Below, piece by piece: positions 1 through 10,498 of a DNA stretch of 64,000 nucleotides. Both the position numbers and the translations under genes were made by a program. This stretch comes from Pyrenochaeta sp. MPI-SDFR-AT-0127 (lineage: Eukaryota > Ascomycota > Dothideomycetes > Pleosporales > Cucurbitariaceae). The notes below the pieces were generated by a model. That model worked only from the letters and a program-made list of their open reading frames with translations. It was not told the DNA's origin and did no database searches. The stretch covers positions 62,001-126,000 of the forward strand of contig JAGTJM010000014.1 of the NCBI GenBank assembly GCA_020747015.1, read 5' to 3'. Numbering within the stretch: position 1 is the first letter of the stretch; the number at the start of each line of letters is the position of its first letter.

Positions 1-380
1 ACATTTGAGAAGGCTCCAAAAGTCTTGATAGAGGCATTTCTGCTGGAGAAGTTCGATGGGTAGCATGTTCCAGCCGCTCCGCAGTTTTCTCTCTTGTCCA
101 ACATGTATCTGTAACACATTATGTACTGAGCTGGGAGGCTCAAGCTGGCGACCGATGCCTGTCCTGTGTCCTCTCAAACTATGCTGTGTTGGCCTTGAGT
201 TCGATCGGCCGAATGTGAGTCTCGTTGTAGCAAACGTGCAATGCAACCACAGGAGCAATGGAGGTGCTTTTTAGTTGCCTTTATAGCCCCCGGAGAGTAA
301 TTAGCATGCCGATTGGACAACCAACTCCAAATCCGTACCAAAGTCTTTTGGATCACGTGACGGGTACCGCCTTTGATCTG
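1..380. other. Left-edge intergenic sequence
   Basis: No convincing coding sequence is visible. Short open frames on both strands lack fungal coding character and recognisable motifs. It probably holds the 3' flank of the F-box gene that ends at 381 and flanking sequence of a gene outside the window. Confidence 0.5.
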
Positions 381-1223
381 TCAGCCTTGTTCAGAACTCC
401 ACGCCCATTCTTCCATGACCCTGAAAAAAGTGCCCAGCCGTATCCCTTCCTCACCCTCACCGACACTCAGAACCCGATACACATTCCTCTCCTTCCCATG
501 CCGAAGTCTCAGTTCCCTTAAGGGCGGCATGGAAACCAACATGTCTCTCCACGAGCCTGCTTGCTCGTCCTCTGCTCCCTTCCATGCTTTGCTACTGAAG
601 TAGCTGCAATCTATATACGTGTTCAAGTTCACGATGACTGGATGGAACACAATCTCTGAGCTGGTTCGTATGAGGCCAGTACATCTCCGTGACATGCTGA
701 ATTCCTTTCTTGTTTTCAGTATTTTTGAATATCCTGAGAGCTGCCTGTCAGAATCAACCCACTTAATGGCGATATCAAAGTCAAAGTCAAACGTCGCTGG
801 GACTGAGCTGTAGATCTGCAAGCCCCGGCTCGGCTTCAGATACAGGATTTCCTGAAGCAAAGGTGAGTCTCCAGGAATCAGCTCGTTCCAGAGACTAGAA
901 ACGCATTGAATATGGAGCAACGTCCAGAAATCGAGTTGAGAAAAGATGTGTTGCAAGACTTCAACGGGGAGTTGGTTGATACCTGCGCTACGCTGGGGCG
1001 TGGTTGCGAACATTTGGCGCATTTTCTCCGTATATCTTGCAGTGCTGCTTCTTCGCTCATCCCGAGATGTCCTACGGCTACTACTTAGGCTGAAAGAATC
1101 ATCGTCCTGTCGGTGAGGCGTACTATCAAGCTGATTGAAGTTTGCTGGCTTACGCTTCGTTGTCTCCTTCAGCATGTCGGAGAAGCGTGCGAACGCCGAG
1201 ATCGGCGGGTGACGTGGTTCCAT
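381..1223 (-). CDS. F-box domain protein
   Basis: Single-exon gene of 280 residues with an ATG at 1223. An F-box lies at about residues 82-117 (INQLPVEVLQHIFSQLDFWT and following), with the usual LPxEVLxxIFxxL core and a Trp near its end. By family knowledge such proteins dock to Skp1 in SCF ubiquitin ligases. The first 80 residues are Ser/Arg-rich and probably disordered. The C-terminal part has no repeats (no WD40, LRR or Kelch) that I can recognise, so the substrate is unknown. Many ascomycete F-box proteins have this layout: disordered N-terminus, F-box, lineage-specific tail. The F-box is seen directly; the SCF role is inferred. Confidence 0.85.
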   Translation of the reverse strand: MEPRHPPISAFARFSDMLKETTKRKPANFNQLDSTPHRQDDDSFSLSSSRRTSRDERRSSTARYTEKMRQMFATTPQRSAGINQLPVEVLQHIFSQLDFWTLLHIQCVSSLWNELIPGDSPLLQEILYLKPSRGLQIYSSVPATFDFDFDIAIKWVDSDRQLSGYSKILKTRKEFSMSRRCTGLIRTSSEIVFHPVIVNLNTYIDCSYFSSKAWKGAEDEQAGSWRDMLVSMPPLRELRLRHGKERNVYRVLSVGEGEEGIRLGTFFRVMEEWAWSSEQG

Positions 1224-1800
1224 CTTTACACACGATTTCGAACTTCTATCGTGAGCTCTCCAATCTGTCGGGATATCGATCGTCGATATACTGGAAGGAC
1301 CGATGTGAACCGATGCGCCGGAACATGCGGTGTCAGAGTACAGGGAAGCCTTGCGAAATGGTAGAAGGGCGATTGACAGGGGAGATTAGGCCTCTGTTAT
1401 AGCATGAAACTGGCAACGGATACAAGAAGCTTTATTAATTCGCTTTATGTCGAGAAAAACACGGTTAGAAAAGACGAGAAAATCATTGCAGATAGAGACA
1501 CACGCGTTTAGTGTTGGCCGTTTCAGCTGACATGTCAAACGCGCTAACTGAAAGTAGACGAGTGGGTAGCATGCATGGGTCTAATTTAAGACAACACAAG
1601 CCTTCTTGAATCATAAAAGTCTTTCATATTAAGGACTAACAAATGCCTTACCACGAAATATATGTTGTAGTGATTCAGTATATACAGTGGTGAATTCGTT
1701 CATGCGGAGAGCAAGACGCTATAAACTCAAATCCGGGGTATCTTGATGCTTCTGATGTTATGTTTCCTTCGCTCTCGCTTTGCTCGCTCTGTTCCATAAT
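1224..1800. other. Intergenic region
   Basis: Upstream flank of the F-box gene and 3' flank of the kinase gene. It is AT-rich and I see no gene, RNA or clear repeat. Confidence 0.5.
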
Positions 1801-3861
1801 TTATACTTTCAGTAATTGAACCAGCTCTACTATCGCATTCTTTACCTCATCGCAGTTGATCCGTTGCTGCTCATCCATCTGCACCATATCGCTGAGTAAC
1901 TTTTGCACTCCACTTCCTGCGTCTCCATAATCCTGGGCGAAGCTGTCTGGAAACTTTCCTTGACGAAGATCTGTCAGTGCAGCAATGCGCTCCATCCTTG
2001 TGCCGAAGTTTTGCAGCATCTCAAAACCAACGACACCAAGGGCGAAGACATCAAGCTTCTCACTAATACCATTATTGCTGTGCGGACGGTAGAACTCGGT
2101 CCCAACAGGCTTTGTACTGGATTGTGCGCCTGTGCACGTATCCCCTAGAGCAGCGACCAGACCAAAATCCCCTATGCGTGGTGTTACATGCAGACAGTCG
2201 CGCTTTGGGCACGGCCTACAGCTGGATACATCGACGGAACCATGCGGTGGACGCCGAGCGGTTGATAGCGACAAGAAGACATTTGCAGGTTTTAAATCGC
2301 GGTGCACAACGCCTTGAGCGTGTAGATACTCTACACCGGAGACGATCTCGCCCAATAATTCTAATGACACGCAAGGGTGGAAACAGTGTCGGTCGAGTGA
2401 TGGAAGGACCGAAGAAGATCGGTCTGACGAGAGAAAAGCGGCGAGGTTGGTTTCACAAAGGCTCATCTGAACGTTAAGCGTAAGGACTGGCCCTGGGGAA
2501 CGAGATGGAATCAAATGATCGGGTATATCGCTGTGGGAAACCATGCTTTCTGAGAACTCGGAGGTGGATTCTTGAAAGTAGGGCATGTGCGTTCTGGGAA
2601 TAATCTCAACTTCATCATCTTCAACTTCGTCGACATCCTCTACTGCACTCATGCGGGACTTTGTCGATGAAATAGTTGCAATGGTCGCTTGACTGGCCTG
2701 GCTGCCTCGCCGATTCTTGCGTCGGGATCGCCTTAATTTCTCCTTCAAGGACAAGTTGTCGGTTTCACTCTTGGACTCTTCAGCGCCCATGCCATTTTCA
2801 CTAGTTTCGAAGACGATGTCAGCACTATGATCATGGTCAGACCTCCCTAGCGAGTCATCGAAGGCTAGCTTGCCAAATGTTGACGGCAGATTATGTGTGG
2901 TGGTTGGAGGGCTGCTGGAGAACGCAGCTGCACCTTCCAGTAACCGATCATCTCTCAGGATAGTAACCGTTGGCGCACTTGGAACCTCGGTTGGGGCCGT
3001 GGTGAATTCCAACCAGGCGTTGTGATATCTAACAACATTGGTATGCTCGAAGCGAGCAAGCGAACGCACTTCCTCTAGCATGCTCTCCAATTCTTGCGGT
3101 CCATGCTCTTGAATTTTTGCTAGCTTAGCGGGGCTCACGGGGATTCTCTTGACTGCGTAGAAAGACCCATCAAGCTTATGTTTAGCTTTGAAAACCTTTC
3201 CGTAGCCACCCTTGCCAACAATCTCGAGTTCTGCGAACTCCCTAACATAGCGGTCCGTCTGCAACCCTGGGAAACCACGCAAATGCAGTTCGGTTGGCGC
3301 AGGAATGCCTGACAAGATGTCGAATCCAACAGACGGCTGTTGCGGTATCTCCATGGCCACACTGTTCGGCGGCCGCGTGACAAGAGCCTGAGAGGTTCCT
3401 TCAGGAATTACCGAAAGCCTACTGAGATTGTTTTTAGTAAGCTTGGTGATACCTGCATTGGCAGCTGCGCGGTGAGCCTGCATCTCATCGCCTGCGTACG
3501 TATTGTCGACATTATTCGAGATTTGTTGGGCAATCGCTTGGTATGCCTCTCGGCCTAATCTTTGAACTTCAGGATCAGAGCGGTCCTTGCCCAACTGTTC
3601 TGCAACCTGTGTCAGAGTTTGCTCCTCCAATAATGCATGAAGCATCAAGTCGCGAACATTTTGAGCCGAATTTTGCCGCATCTCGAGTCGAGGTGGGGAT
3701 TGCATCACCGCAGGGCCCCCTGATGCAGCAGAATCCAGCGTATTGATCCTGGACAAGACACTATCCTGCTGTGACGCACTGGTCTCATCATCGTCGATTT
3801 GGCCAAAAGATGCCTCTGAGGATGAAGACGAATCCTCGCCTGGCTTTCGGAACATAGACAT
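1801..3861 (-). CDS. eIF2-alpha kinase, HRI-like
   Basis: Single-exon protein kinase of 686 residues, taking the ATG at 3861 (a second ATG lies two codons on). The Gly-rich loop IVGKGGYGKVF precedes the VAIK-type lysine K238. After the YHNAWLE strand comes a long acidic/Ser-rich insert before LTLNVQMSLCETNL. HRDLKPANVFL carries catalytic D522 and IGDFGLV carries D565. A large insert splitting the N-lobe, plus the R/YHNAWLE strand, is characteristic of the eIF2-alpha kinases (HRI, PERK, GCN2, PKR). With no GCN2-type HisRS or RWD domain and no signal peptide or membrane span, HRI (S. pombe Hri1/Hri2-like) fits best. Such kinases phosphorylate eIF2-alpha Ser51 and slow translation under stress. 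A second insert between HRD and DFG holds CRPCPKRDC (residues 548-556), a Cys-Pro-containing cluster. Confidence 0.85.
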   Translation of the reverse strand: MSMFRKPGEDSSSSSEASFGQIDDDETSASQQDSVLSRINTLDSAASGGPAVMQSPPRLEMRQNSAQNVRDLMLHALLEEQTLTQVAEQLGKDRSDPEVQRLGREAYQAIAQQISNNVDNTYAGDEMQAHRAAANAGITKLTKNNLSRLSVIPEGTSQALVTRPPNSVAMEIPQQPSVGFDILSGIPAPTELHLRGFPGLQTDRYVREFAELEIVGKGGYGKVFKAKHKLDGSFYAVKRIPVSPAKLAKIQEHGPQELESMLEEVRSLARFEHTNVVRYHNAWLEFTTAPTEVPSAPTVTILRDDRLLEGAAAFSSSPPTTTHNLPSTFGKLAFDDSLGRSDHDHSADIVFETSENGMGAEESKSETDNLSLKEKLRRSRRKNRRGSQASQATIATISSTKSRMSAVEDVDEVEDDEVEIIPRTHMPYFQESTSEFSESMVSHSDIPDHLIPSRSPGPVLTLNVQMSLCETNLAAFLSSDRSSSVLPSLDRHCFHPCVSLELLGEIVSGVEYLHAQGVVHRDLKPANVFLSLSTARRPPHGSVDVSSCRPCPKRDCLHVTPRIGDFGLVAALGDTCTGAQSSTKPVGTEFYRPHSNNGISEKLDVFALGVVGFEMLQNFGTRMERIAALTDLRQGKFPDSFAQDYGDAGSGVQKLLSDMVQMDEQQRINCDEVKNAIVELVQLLKV

Positions 3862-4461
3862 TGCGAGATGCAAGGCTCTTCCTTGGAGATTCAAGGAGGG
3901 AAAGTTGAATTGCCAGATGTGCAACAAGAATGGCTACAGGTCCAATTGATCGCCTGTAAAACCATATAATTATATTTGGTCGGAGAAGCTGAGGCCGTGT
4001 TGTGTTGTGGTGTTGGTGTTGATGTTTGATGTTCCTGTGCTTGTTCCTCAGGCCGCTGCGGCGGCAGTCGAATACCAACTCGGCATCGGCAGCGATGAGG
4101 AAAAGGCCCCCATGTGTACACCTCGCCCAGGCAAACACAGAACGCAGCGGAAGCTGATCGAAGCAGAAACGTGGCCCTTCAACTCAAGGGCGGAGAGCAG
4201 AGTGTGGTTTTGCCGTGACTCGAACGAAGACCGGAAGGGCGCACTACGTAAGCGAGTGACTCTAGGCAGAACCTGGATAGCGCGTTTGCCCAGCACGTGA
4301 GCTCGGGAATTCATTACTACAATCACGTTCTCGACACGTTCGGACGCGCCACGGCGAGACAAAAGTTTGACACCTTGACATCTTGATGTAGAGACATTAT
4401 GTTATACTTCGTGTCACTTTCTTACTTACAACTGAGCTGACTTCCGCCTTGGGACAACGAA
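3862..4461. promoter_or_regulatory. Bidirectional intergenic promoter region
   Basis: A 600-bp gap between the divergent kinase (minus) and the 411-residue protein gene (plus). It must hold both promoters. No clear TATA box or named operator was recognised. Confidence 0.5.
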
Positions 4462-5697
4462 ATGCCGCGAAAACTACCCTGGATGAACAAAGGTGGCGGT
4501 AGCCGGATCCAGGCCAAACAGCCACCCGCCAAGAAACAGTGCGCTGTGTCTGACATTGATGATGGCTTCTTCGATGGCACTGTTCTGGCAAGCAGCAGAA
4601 AAGACCAAGAACCAGCAGATGAATCAGACAACGATTTTCCAGATCTACCAGCTGAGCCTTCTACACCTCGCACAAAGTCAAGGAAGGATGCACTCTTCAC
4701 TAAGCGAGCACAATCTTCATCACCGCCTCCAATAGCTGATCTTGAACAACCGCCAATTGAGAGTATGCGTATGGGCGTTTCCAAATTCGACCTTCGCGAC
4801 GATGAGTGGATGATGGTCGAAGACGAGTTTCTGGAGACTGCAAAACTATTTACACGGCATCTTCATATAGCAGAATACGAGAAACTTAAAGAAAGGATCG
4901 AAGAGAAAAAGAAAGAAGCCAAAGCAGCAAGACCCGTGGTCGCCAATGCAAAAATGTCGGTTGAGGGTGCGATGAAAGAGAAAGCTACAGTGCAAGAGCA
5001 GAAGCAGAGGAAGGCTATTAGGGATGTATATGCTTCCCACGACGATGATGGTGTGGCCATGGCAAAATCCCCGTTCAATTCGTCAAGTCGAGTGTCATCA
5101 AGCGGGTTGAGACAACCGCCAAATGCATACACCGCGCGCGACACCGACAGCGATGATTTAGATGCAGCCCCTTCTGCAGCAAGGGCCCCAAAGACAACGG
5201 CAGCCACAACACCAGTGCCGGTCCGTCATCCTGCTACAACATTACCGAGATCTGTCTCGTCTCATTCCAACATCACAGCATCCCAATCCTTCGCCAAACC
5301 TGCAATTCCTTCGCTGACATCCAAATCGCGCACATCAAGAATAAATCGTGCAACCCCCTTCGATATGTTCGACGACTACACGCCGCGCAAGTCTCACGCC
5401 ACACCGAAGCCAGCCCAAGAGCAAAGCGAGTCAAGTTCGTTGCATACATCAAAGAGTTTCATAAAACCTCCGACGTCCGTCAAGCAGTCTATAACGTCAC
5501 CTACACCCACAAATACGAACAGCAAAGCAGGACGATCGATTGATCTGTTCGACAAGCCAGGAAGGAGCGACTTGAGCGAAGACACAGCCGATCGGCTTGC
5601 GAAGAGGAAAGCTGAACGCGAGAAAGAAGAGAAGGAGAAAGAGAGGGCAAAGCGTAAAGCTGTCAAGTCGGATGAAATACCGACCTTCTTGTTCTGA
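4462..5697 (+). CDS. Uncharacterised Ser/Lys-rich fungal protein
   Basis: Single exon, 411 residues, ATG at 4462. I do not recognise the family. Features seen: a basic start (MPRKLPWMNKGG), an acidic stretch DNDFPDLP, and a conserved-looking block at about residues 105-150 (DDEWMMVEDEFLETAKLFTR) that runs into a Lys/Glu-rich coiled coil (EKLKERIEEKKKEAKAA). A long low-complexity Ser/Thr/Pro region follows. The short C-terminal module starts SIDLFDKPGRSD and ends in a charged helix and the tail DEIPTFLF. The composition suggests a largely disordered nuclear or chromatin-associated protein, but that is inference only. It is divergent from the eIF2-alpha kinase gene. Confidence 0.75.
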   Translation: MPRKLPWMNKGGGSRIQAKQPPAKKQCAVSDIDDGFFDGTVLASSRKDQEPADESDNDFPDLPAEPSTPRTKSRKDALFTKRAQSSSPPPIADLEQPPIESMRMGVSKFDLRDDEWMMVEDEFLETAKLFTRHLHIAEYEKLKERIEEKKKEAKAARPVVANAKMSVEGAMKEKATVQEQKQRKAIRDVYASHDDDGVAMAKSPFNSSSRVSSSGLRQPPNAYTARDTDSDDLDAAPSAARAPKTTAATTPVPVRHPATTLPRSVSSHSNITASQSFAKPAIPSLTSKSRTSRINRATPFDMFDDYTPRKSHATPKPAQEQSESSSLHTSKSFIKPPTSVKQSITSPTPTNTNSKAGRSIDLFDKPGRSDLSEDTADRLAKRKAEREKEEKEKERAKRKAVKSDEIPTFLF

Positions 5698-5994
5698 AAC
5701 TAAGCTTTGGATATGAACATAATATTGGGAGTTGTGGTGCTTTGGAACTAGATACCCTGGCCATGATTTGGCCTGTCATAATACTTGCATTCACATTGCG
5801 ATTAGAGGAGGGGACTTGACATGGGCTGCCCGTAATCAAGACGGGCTCCCTGCTAATATTGGATCCTATTTTCAATCAATGCAACATAGCAGTCGTGTTT
5901 CAGACACAGCTAAAAGGCAGTCTTATTGTGTCATGGGTTCATCGGTTGCCGACTAAAACCAGCGACAATCGATACTGAAACTTCAGTCTCCCTC

Positions 5995-8152
5995 TTAACC
6001 AAAGAGTTTATCCAAAACGCGGTTGAACGGATTCGTCTCCGGTTTCTCAACAAATGTGCGGTGATATTCTTCAATCTCAGCCAGATCAGTGACGAGATCC
6101 ACCTCGTGAGCTTTGATGAATTTGGTCTTCTTTAGGATTTTCCAGCCTATAAAGAGAATAGGGAAGAGGAAAACCATGAGGTAGCTAGGTGATTATCAGT
6201 AACTGACTTTCTCGAGGGGCTTGAGGCTCCGGTATACTTACGAGAACAGGAATGATGGAACATCCCAGAATCCCTTCAGGAAAACCGTATATCCACCCAC
6301 GAACGTCATGATAAACGTAGTTATGAGACCATACCATGCAGCATACGGCTGGAGATAGCCCTTGTATGGCAAAGTATTTCGGTCAAGTCCTTGTACTTGA
6401 CACGCCTTGTAGAAGCGCAAAAAGGTAAAGCACATGACGCTGAAGTTGATGAGCTGGGAGGCAGTAACCAAACTGACGAACCAGTTCAAAACAACGGCCG
6501 AGTTCTCTCCCAACTGCAGGAAGGACAGCAGAGCGATAGCGAGAACAAATCCAACGCAGTAGAATGGTACACCTTGCTTGGTGCATTTGGTCAGGAACCT
6601 GGGTGCCTTGCCTTCGAGCGCCAGACCGAAGAGCGAACGAGACGCGCAGTAGACATAGGAATTTCCAGCTGAGAAGGCTGAGGCAAGGACACCGCCGTTG
6701 ACGACATGCGGCAAGCCTTCGATCTTAAGCCTGTTCATGGCGATGACGTAGGGCGAAGCCGCAGCACCGGGCTTTCCCTCCTTGAATGCAGCGCGCAATT
6801 CTGGATCGTTGTACGGGACGTTGATGCCAACAGCCAGCGAACCCAAGACGAAGAAGCAAGTAAGACGGTAGAACACGGCATTGTATGCGCGAGGCATCAC
6901 TTTGCGAGGGTTCTCAGTCTCTCCTGCGGCCATGGAGACGTAATCCGGTCCGGCAATCGTGAACGAAGCCTGGATCAAGCACTGGAGGAAACCCAAGAAA
7001 CGTCCAAGTTCGCCACCGTAGTAGAGTTCCGTGAAAGAACCTGGGTTCTTCCAATAACGAAATCCATAACGATCCTTTTGGGGGTTGCCGCCCAACATGG
7101 AAATGAATGTGAAGATGAGGAGACCGATAATGAGTAGGACTTTGCCAATGGCTGCCCAAAACTCGGTTTCGCCATACCATTTCACAGCCATCATGTTGAT
7201 AACACTAAAATGCTGTTAGCTCTTTTCTCTCGAATCGCTTTGCTTCCGCTGCATTGTCTCTCAGACGAAGGAGCCAGGCTCGAATAAAGTTTTGGTAGTT
7301 CTTTCACCACCTAGATGAATTATGCACAGGCATACAAGTGTGCTGAGAATTTTCAAATCGGCGCATCGGGTTTCTTGTATCACGTTCAGGGAATGGATGA
7401 AGAACCTACCCGTAAAGGACAATCACAATCGCAATAATAGCACCAGTAGGCACAGCATCGCTCCAGAATCCGATAATGACGTTGCAAGCCACGATCTCGA
7501 AGGGGACGAGAGCTGCTTCGAAAACGAAGAAATTCCAGCCCGCAGCGACTCCGAAGGCGTCATCAACGAAACGTCCAGCAAATCGAATAAATGGAGAAGA
7601 GATGGGCAGATACGTGACCATTTCAGCTATACCTATTTCCTGTATTAGTCATGATTCTGCGTTGGGGTACGAGTGGAGCACAAGTTGCTTTGGCGATTCA
7701 AGAAGCGCTTAGACATTGTCGCAATGGAATATGTCGCATGGGAACAGAAAATGGGTAGTCTTACTGAGTGTCACAGCCAGAATAACAGTACACCTGTAAT
7801 AGTCAGTGGATTGTTCTCAGCGTCGACCTCGATGACGTAACTGTCTAATGCGGACAGAGACAATGAAGACTTACCATAACGTGAAAGCGAGGAACAAAGA
7901 ACCAGGGCCTCCATTCATCAATCCTCGACCGATTTGGACATACAACGCAGTACCAATCGTTCCTCCAATACCGATGAGCTGAATGTGTCGACTTTTGAGT
8001 TTCCTGTGCGTCTGATCTGCAACGGACCTCACAGAGCCCACTGTGCTGGAGCGACGAGGCCCGACTTCGTAGTTCTTTTCATTGTCTACGACATATTCTG
8101 CGGATTTGAACTCGTGAGTATCGTGCGTAGGGTCATGACTGATTGAGGCCAT
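5995..8152 (-). CDS. Amino-acid permease, AGP2/YAT-like
   Basis: Five exons read by frame: 8152-7875, 7793-7765 (29-nt micro-exon), 7626-7410, 7204-6242 and 6184-5995, giving 558 residues. The ATG at 8152 is chosen because the frame further upstream has no ATG. After a hydrophilic N-terminus comes LKSRHIQLIGIGGTIGTALY, the hallmark first membrane segment of the fungal YAT amino-acid/polyamine/organocation permeases. Further typical blocks are EMVTYLPISSPFIRFAGRFVD, AGWNFFVFEAALVPFE, WKNPGSF and AGPDYVSMAAGETENPRKVMPRAY. About 12 membrane helices are present. The GGPGSL and YGFRYWKNPG details resemble AGP2-type members more than GAP1, so broad amino-acid or carnitine/polyamine uptake at the plasma membrane is plausible; substrate is unproven. 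Two HGATAR elements lie 150-200 bp upstream, consistent with nitrogen control. Confidence 0.9.
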
Positions 8153-8304
8153 TGTGTCTGAAACTTTTGAGGACCTTTCAGGCCTAGATTCAGAGTATGG
8201 TTTTGAGGAGGAGGGCAAAGAATTGTACTACGTATGCCATGTACCGAAAACCGGGATCAGGTACGTTTTAAAGGTACGGGCGTAAGGCTGATCGACGGGG
8301 TGCG

Positions 8305-8351
8305 CGATAACAAGGTCCGTAAGAGAAAAGGTGCGTGAGGCACGTTGATAA
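8305..8351. promoter_or_regulatory. Pair of HGATAR (AreA-type) sites
   Basis: CGATAA at 8305-8310 and TGATAA at 8346-8351 lie 153-199 bp upstream of the permease start. The consensus HGATAR is bound by GATA factors such as AreA/Nit2, which need paired sites for strong activation. Motifs are seen; regulation is inferred. Confidence 0.4.
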
Positions 8352-10498
8352 ACACTCAGCAGATCTTAGCGCGAGTGAATGTGAGAGGAACCCTGCATGA
8401 ATCGTTTGCAAAATCGCGCCGTGGTGAGCACAACGGACTACCCTAGTCCGTCTTCAAATTCCTGGGCATTCGTAAGTCCTCCTCCCGCTCCTCTATGGCG
8501 TGCTTTGCATAGAGCGGATTGACGGAAGGCTGATCTCTGGTCTTACGCGGCTGTAGATGGTGCAGGCATGTTTTCTTTTCCGCAGTCGTTCACTGGTCTT
8601 TGGGCTGCGCAATCCTTGATTTACGCCAGTGTGCCTCGGGCGGTCGGGTTTGGGGTAAAGACCCGATACCAGTGGTTCTGTTTGCAAGGGCTCAAAGTAC
8701 CGGGAACACACTACGCCGGATGCGGAAGCAGATCGGCAGGCTCTGGTCAACATCGATGAGCCTTCTCGCAGGTGCACGACGATGTCAAAGTCCAGGCTGT
8801 ACGGCCATCCATCCTACACTGAATCCTGCTCTTCACAGCGCGTGTACTGCGTGCGCTGCTCGTGGTAGAGTTGCATCTGCAGAAGCTGGCGTTGGCCAGG
8901 TCGGACACCCCGAATCCTACCCAGAACGAAGGACGAAAACCCCTCCTAACTCTTGTCTTTGTCTTGGCCTTCAAAGCTTCTCCAATGACGGTGTCTGTAT
9001 CTTGATCTCAGTGGCTAGGAGCGGACTTGGCATTCCTCGGCTCGCGGGTTGGCTTCAGGCTTACTCCTCTCCACCGCCCGCCACAGGCTTGTATACACAT
9101 CGTAGGCCGCCGTTAGCTCGCACACAATCCTAGTGGGCCAAACACCCAGCTGTCTTCTGCCGCCACAAAGTCCTAGCGAGGCTGTGATCCGCAAGGTGAG
9201 ATCTCTGCCTTGGTACGTAATGTTGTGTGTCTTTGTTGTTTGGCTGTGGCAATGGTTCCGGTCTTGTGCTACACAAGAAGGACCGCAACCATGTGACGCT
9301 GGAACGCCGCAAAATAACGTGCTGTTGCCCGGCTGTCAGCCGCGAGTCGCGTTTACTAGCTTCTGCATGTAACCAAGATTTGACTTTGGAAATCTTGTCC
9401 ACATGAGCCTCAGGCGGACTCGCCTGTGCGTATTGATTGATGCACCCCACGCTTTTGCTGACCCTTGGCGACAGATCTTGCCCATGCATCACCATTTTTG
9501 GAGCTATATCCACAGTGCGCCCTGTGCTTTTTGAAGAGCTCTTGTTTGTGTGAGGCAGACTGTTCGAGAGCGCCGGCATGCAAGTAGAACAGTCAACAAC
9601 AATCCACAAAGCCTGAGACAAGCAGTGTTCGTTTTGCGACATTGTAAGCCTTTGCAGGAGCCACTAACTAAATCACCGTGGCATAAACCAAGAGCAGTAG
9701 CTGTGTGTAAGCTCGATTACGTCTCCAATCAAAGAGCACCCCTACAGTGCGCCCCAAATAAGTTACCCTCACAGAAAAATTGGAATTCACCATTCTTGGG
9801 ACTACACATTTCGATGATCGGCCGGAGATTTAGGACCCTATTTCAACTCGCCTCCGTCTCATATCCGCGGGTAAATCGCTGGTCTGGACAATCACGCAAT
9901 CGAACTAACCGAATTATCATGCCGGTTGAAAAGTTACATAATTCAACAATATGGCAAATAGACATGGAGTTCCAGAAGTGCGGATGGCGGTATCGCATCT
10001 CTGCGCTTGATGCGCTTGTGCCCATGGGGCTGGCGTCACGCTATGCTGTGAGCATCGTGCAGGAGCTGAGTAGCTGCATGAAACCTTTCCCAGAATACGA
10101 ATACTTTAGCGATGGCTGGTTCGCTTAGAGCGATGAGACCCCTTCAAGATCAGTGTACCAAGACAGTGTGCTTAGATGGCATGTCGACGAGTGAGACATA
10201 CCTGCTTGCTCTGGAAACCCAGCTGTCGGGACTATCTTGCCAACTCACTTCTGATTTGTTGAAATCCGAGAATATGTCAAGAAGAAACAACCATTGATAT
10301 TGTAGCTGAGGAGACCAAGTTTAGGAGCTACCGTATGGAGCAGGGCGCACAACCGGAGGAGAGAGCAAGCGAGGGTTGTTCACCAACAGATATTTGGAGA
10401 GTAAGACTTATTTTTGGATAAATATTAATTCAGTATTGCATGATCCTTCTCGCTATGCAAACCACAACCATAATGTATATTTCTACGCCATCGCTCGC
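8352..10498. other. Long intergenic region
   Basis: About 2.1 kb with no gene I can support. Overlapping open frames of 170-192 codons on both strands around 8600-10128 have no motif, no plausible splice partner and no coding-like composition. The proximal part serves the permease promoter; the distal part flanks the 3' end of the His-rich gene at 10499. Confidence 0.5.

Noticed and set aside
8600..9133. 177-codon plus-strand frame
   Set aside because: Cys/Arg/Ser-rich nonsense-like composition, non-ATG start, no motif and no splice context.
9130..10128. 170-codon minus and 192-codon plus frames overlapping each other
   Set aside because: Overlapping frames on opposite strands without motifs. 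The end of the plus frame (SALDALVPMGLASRYAVSIV) looks slightly protein-like, but nothing upstream supports a gene.
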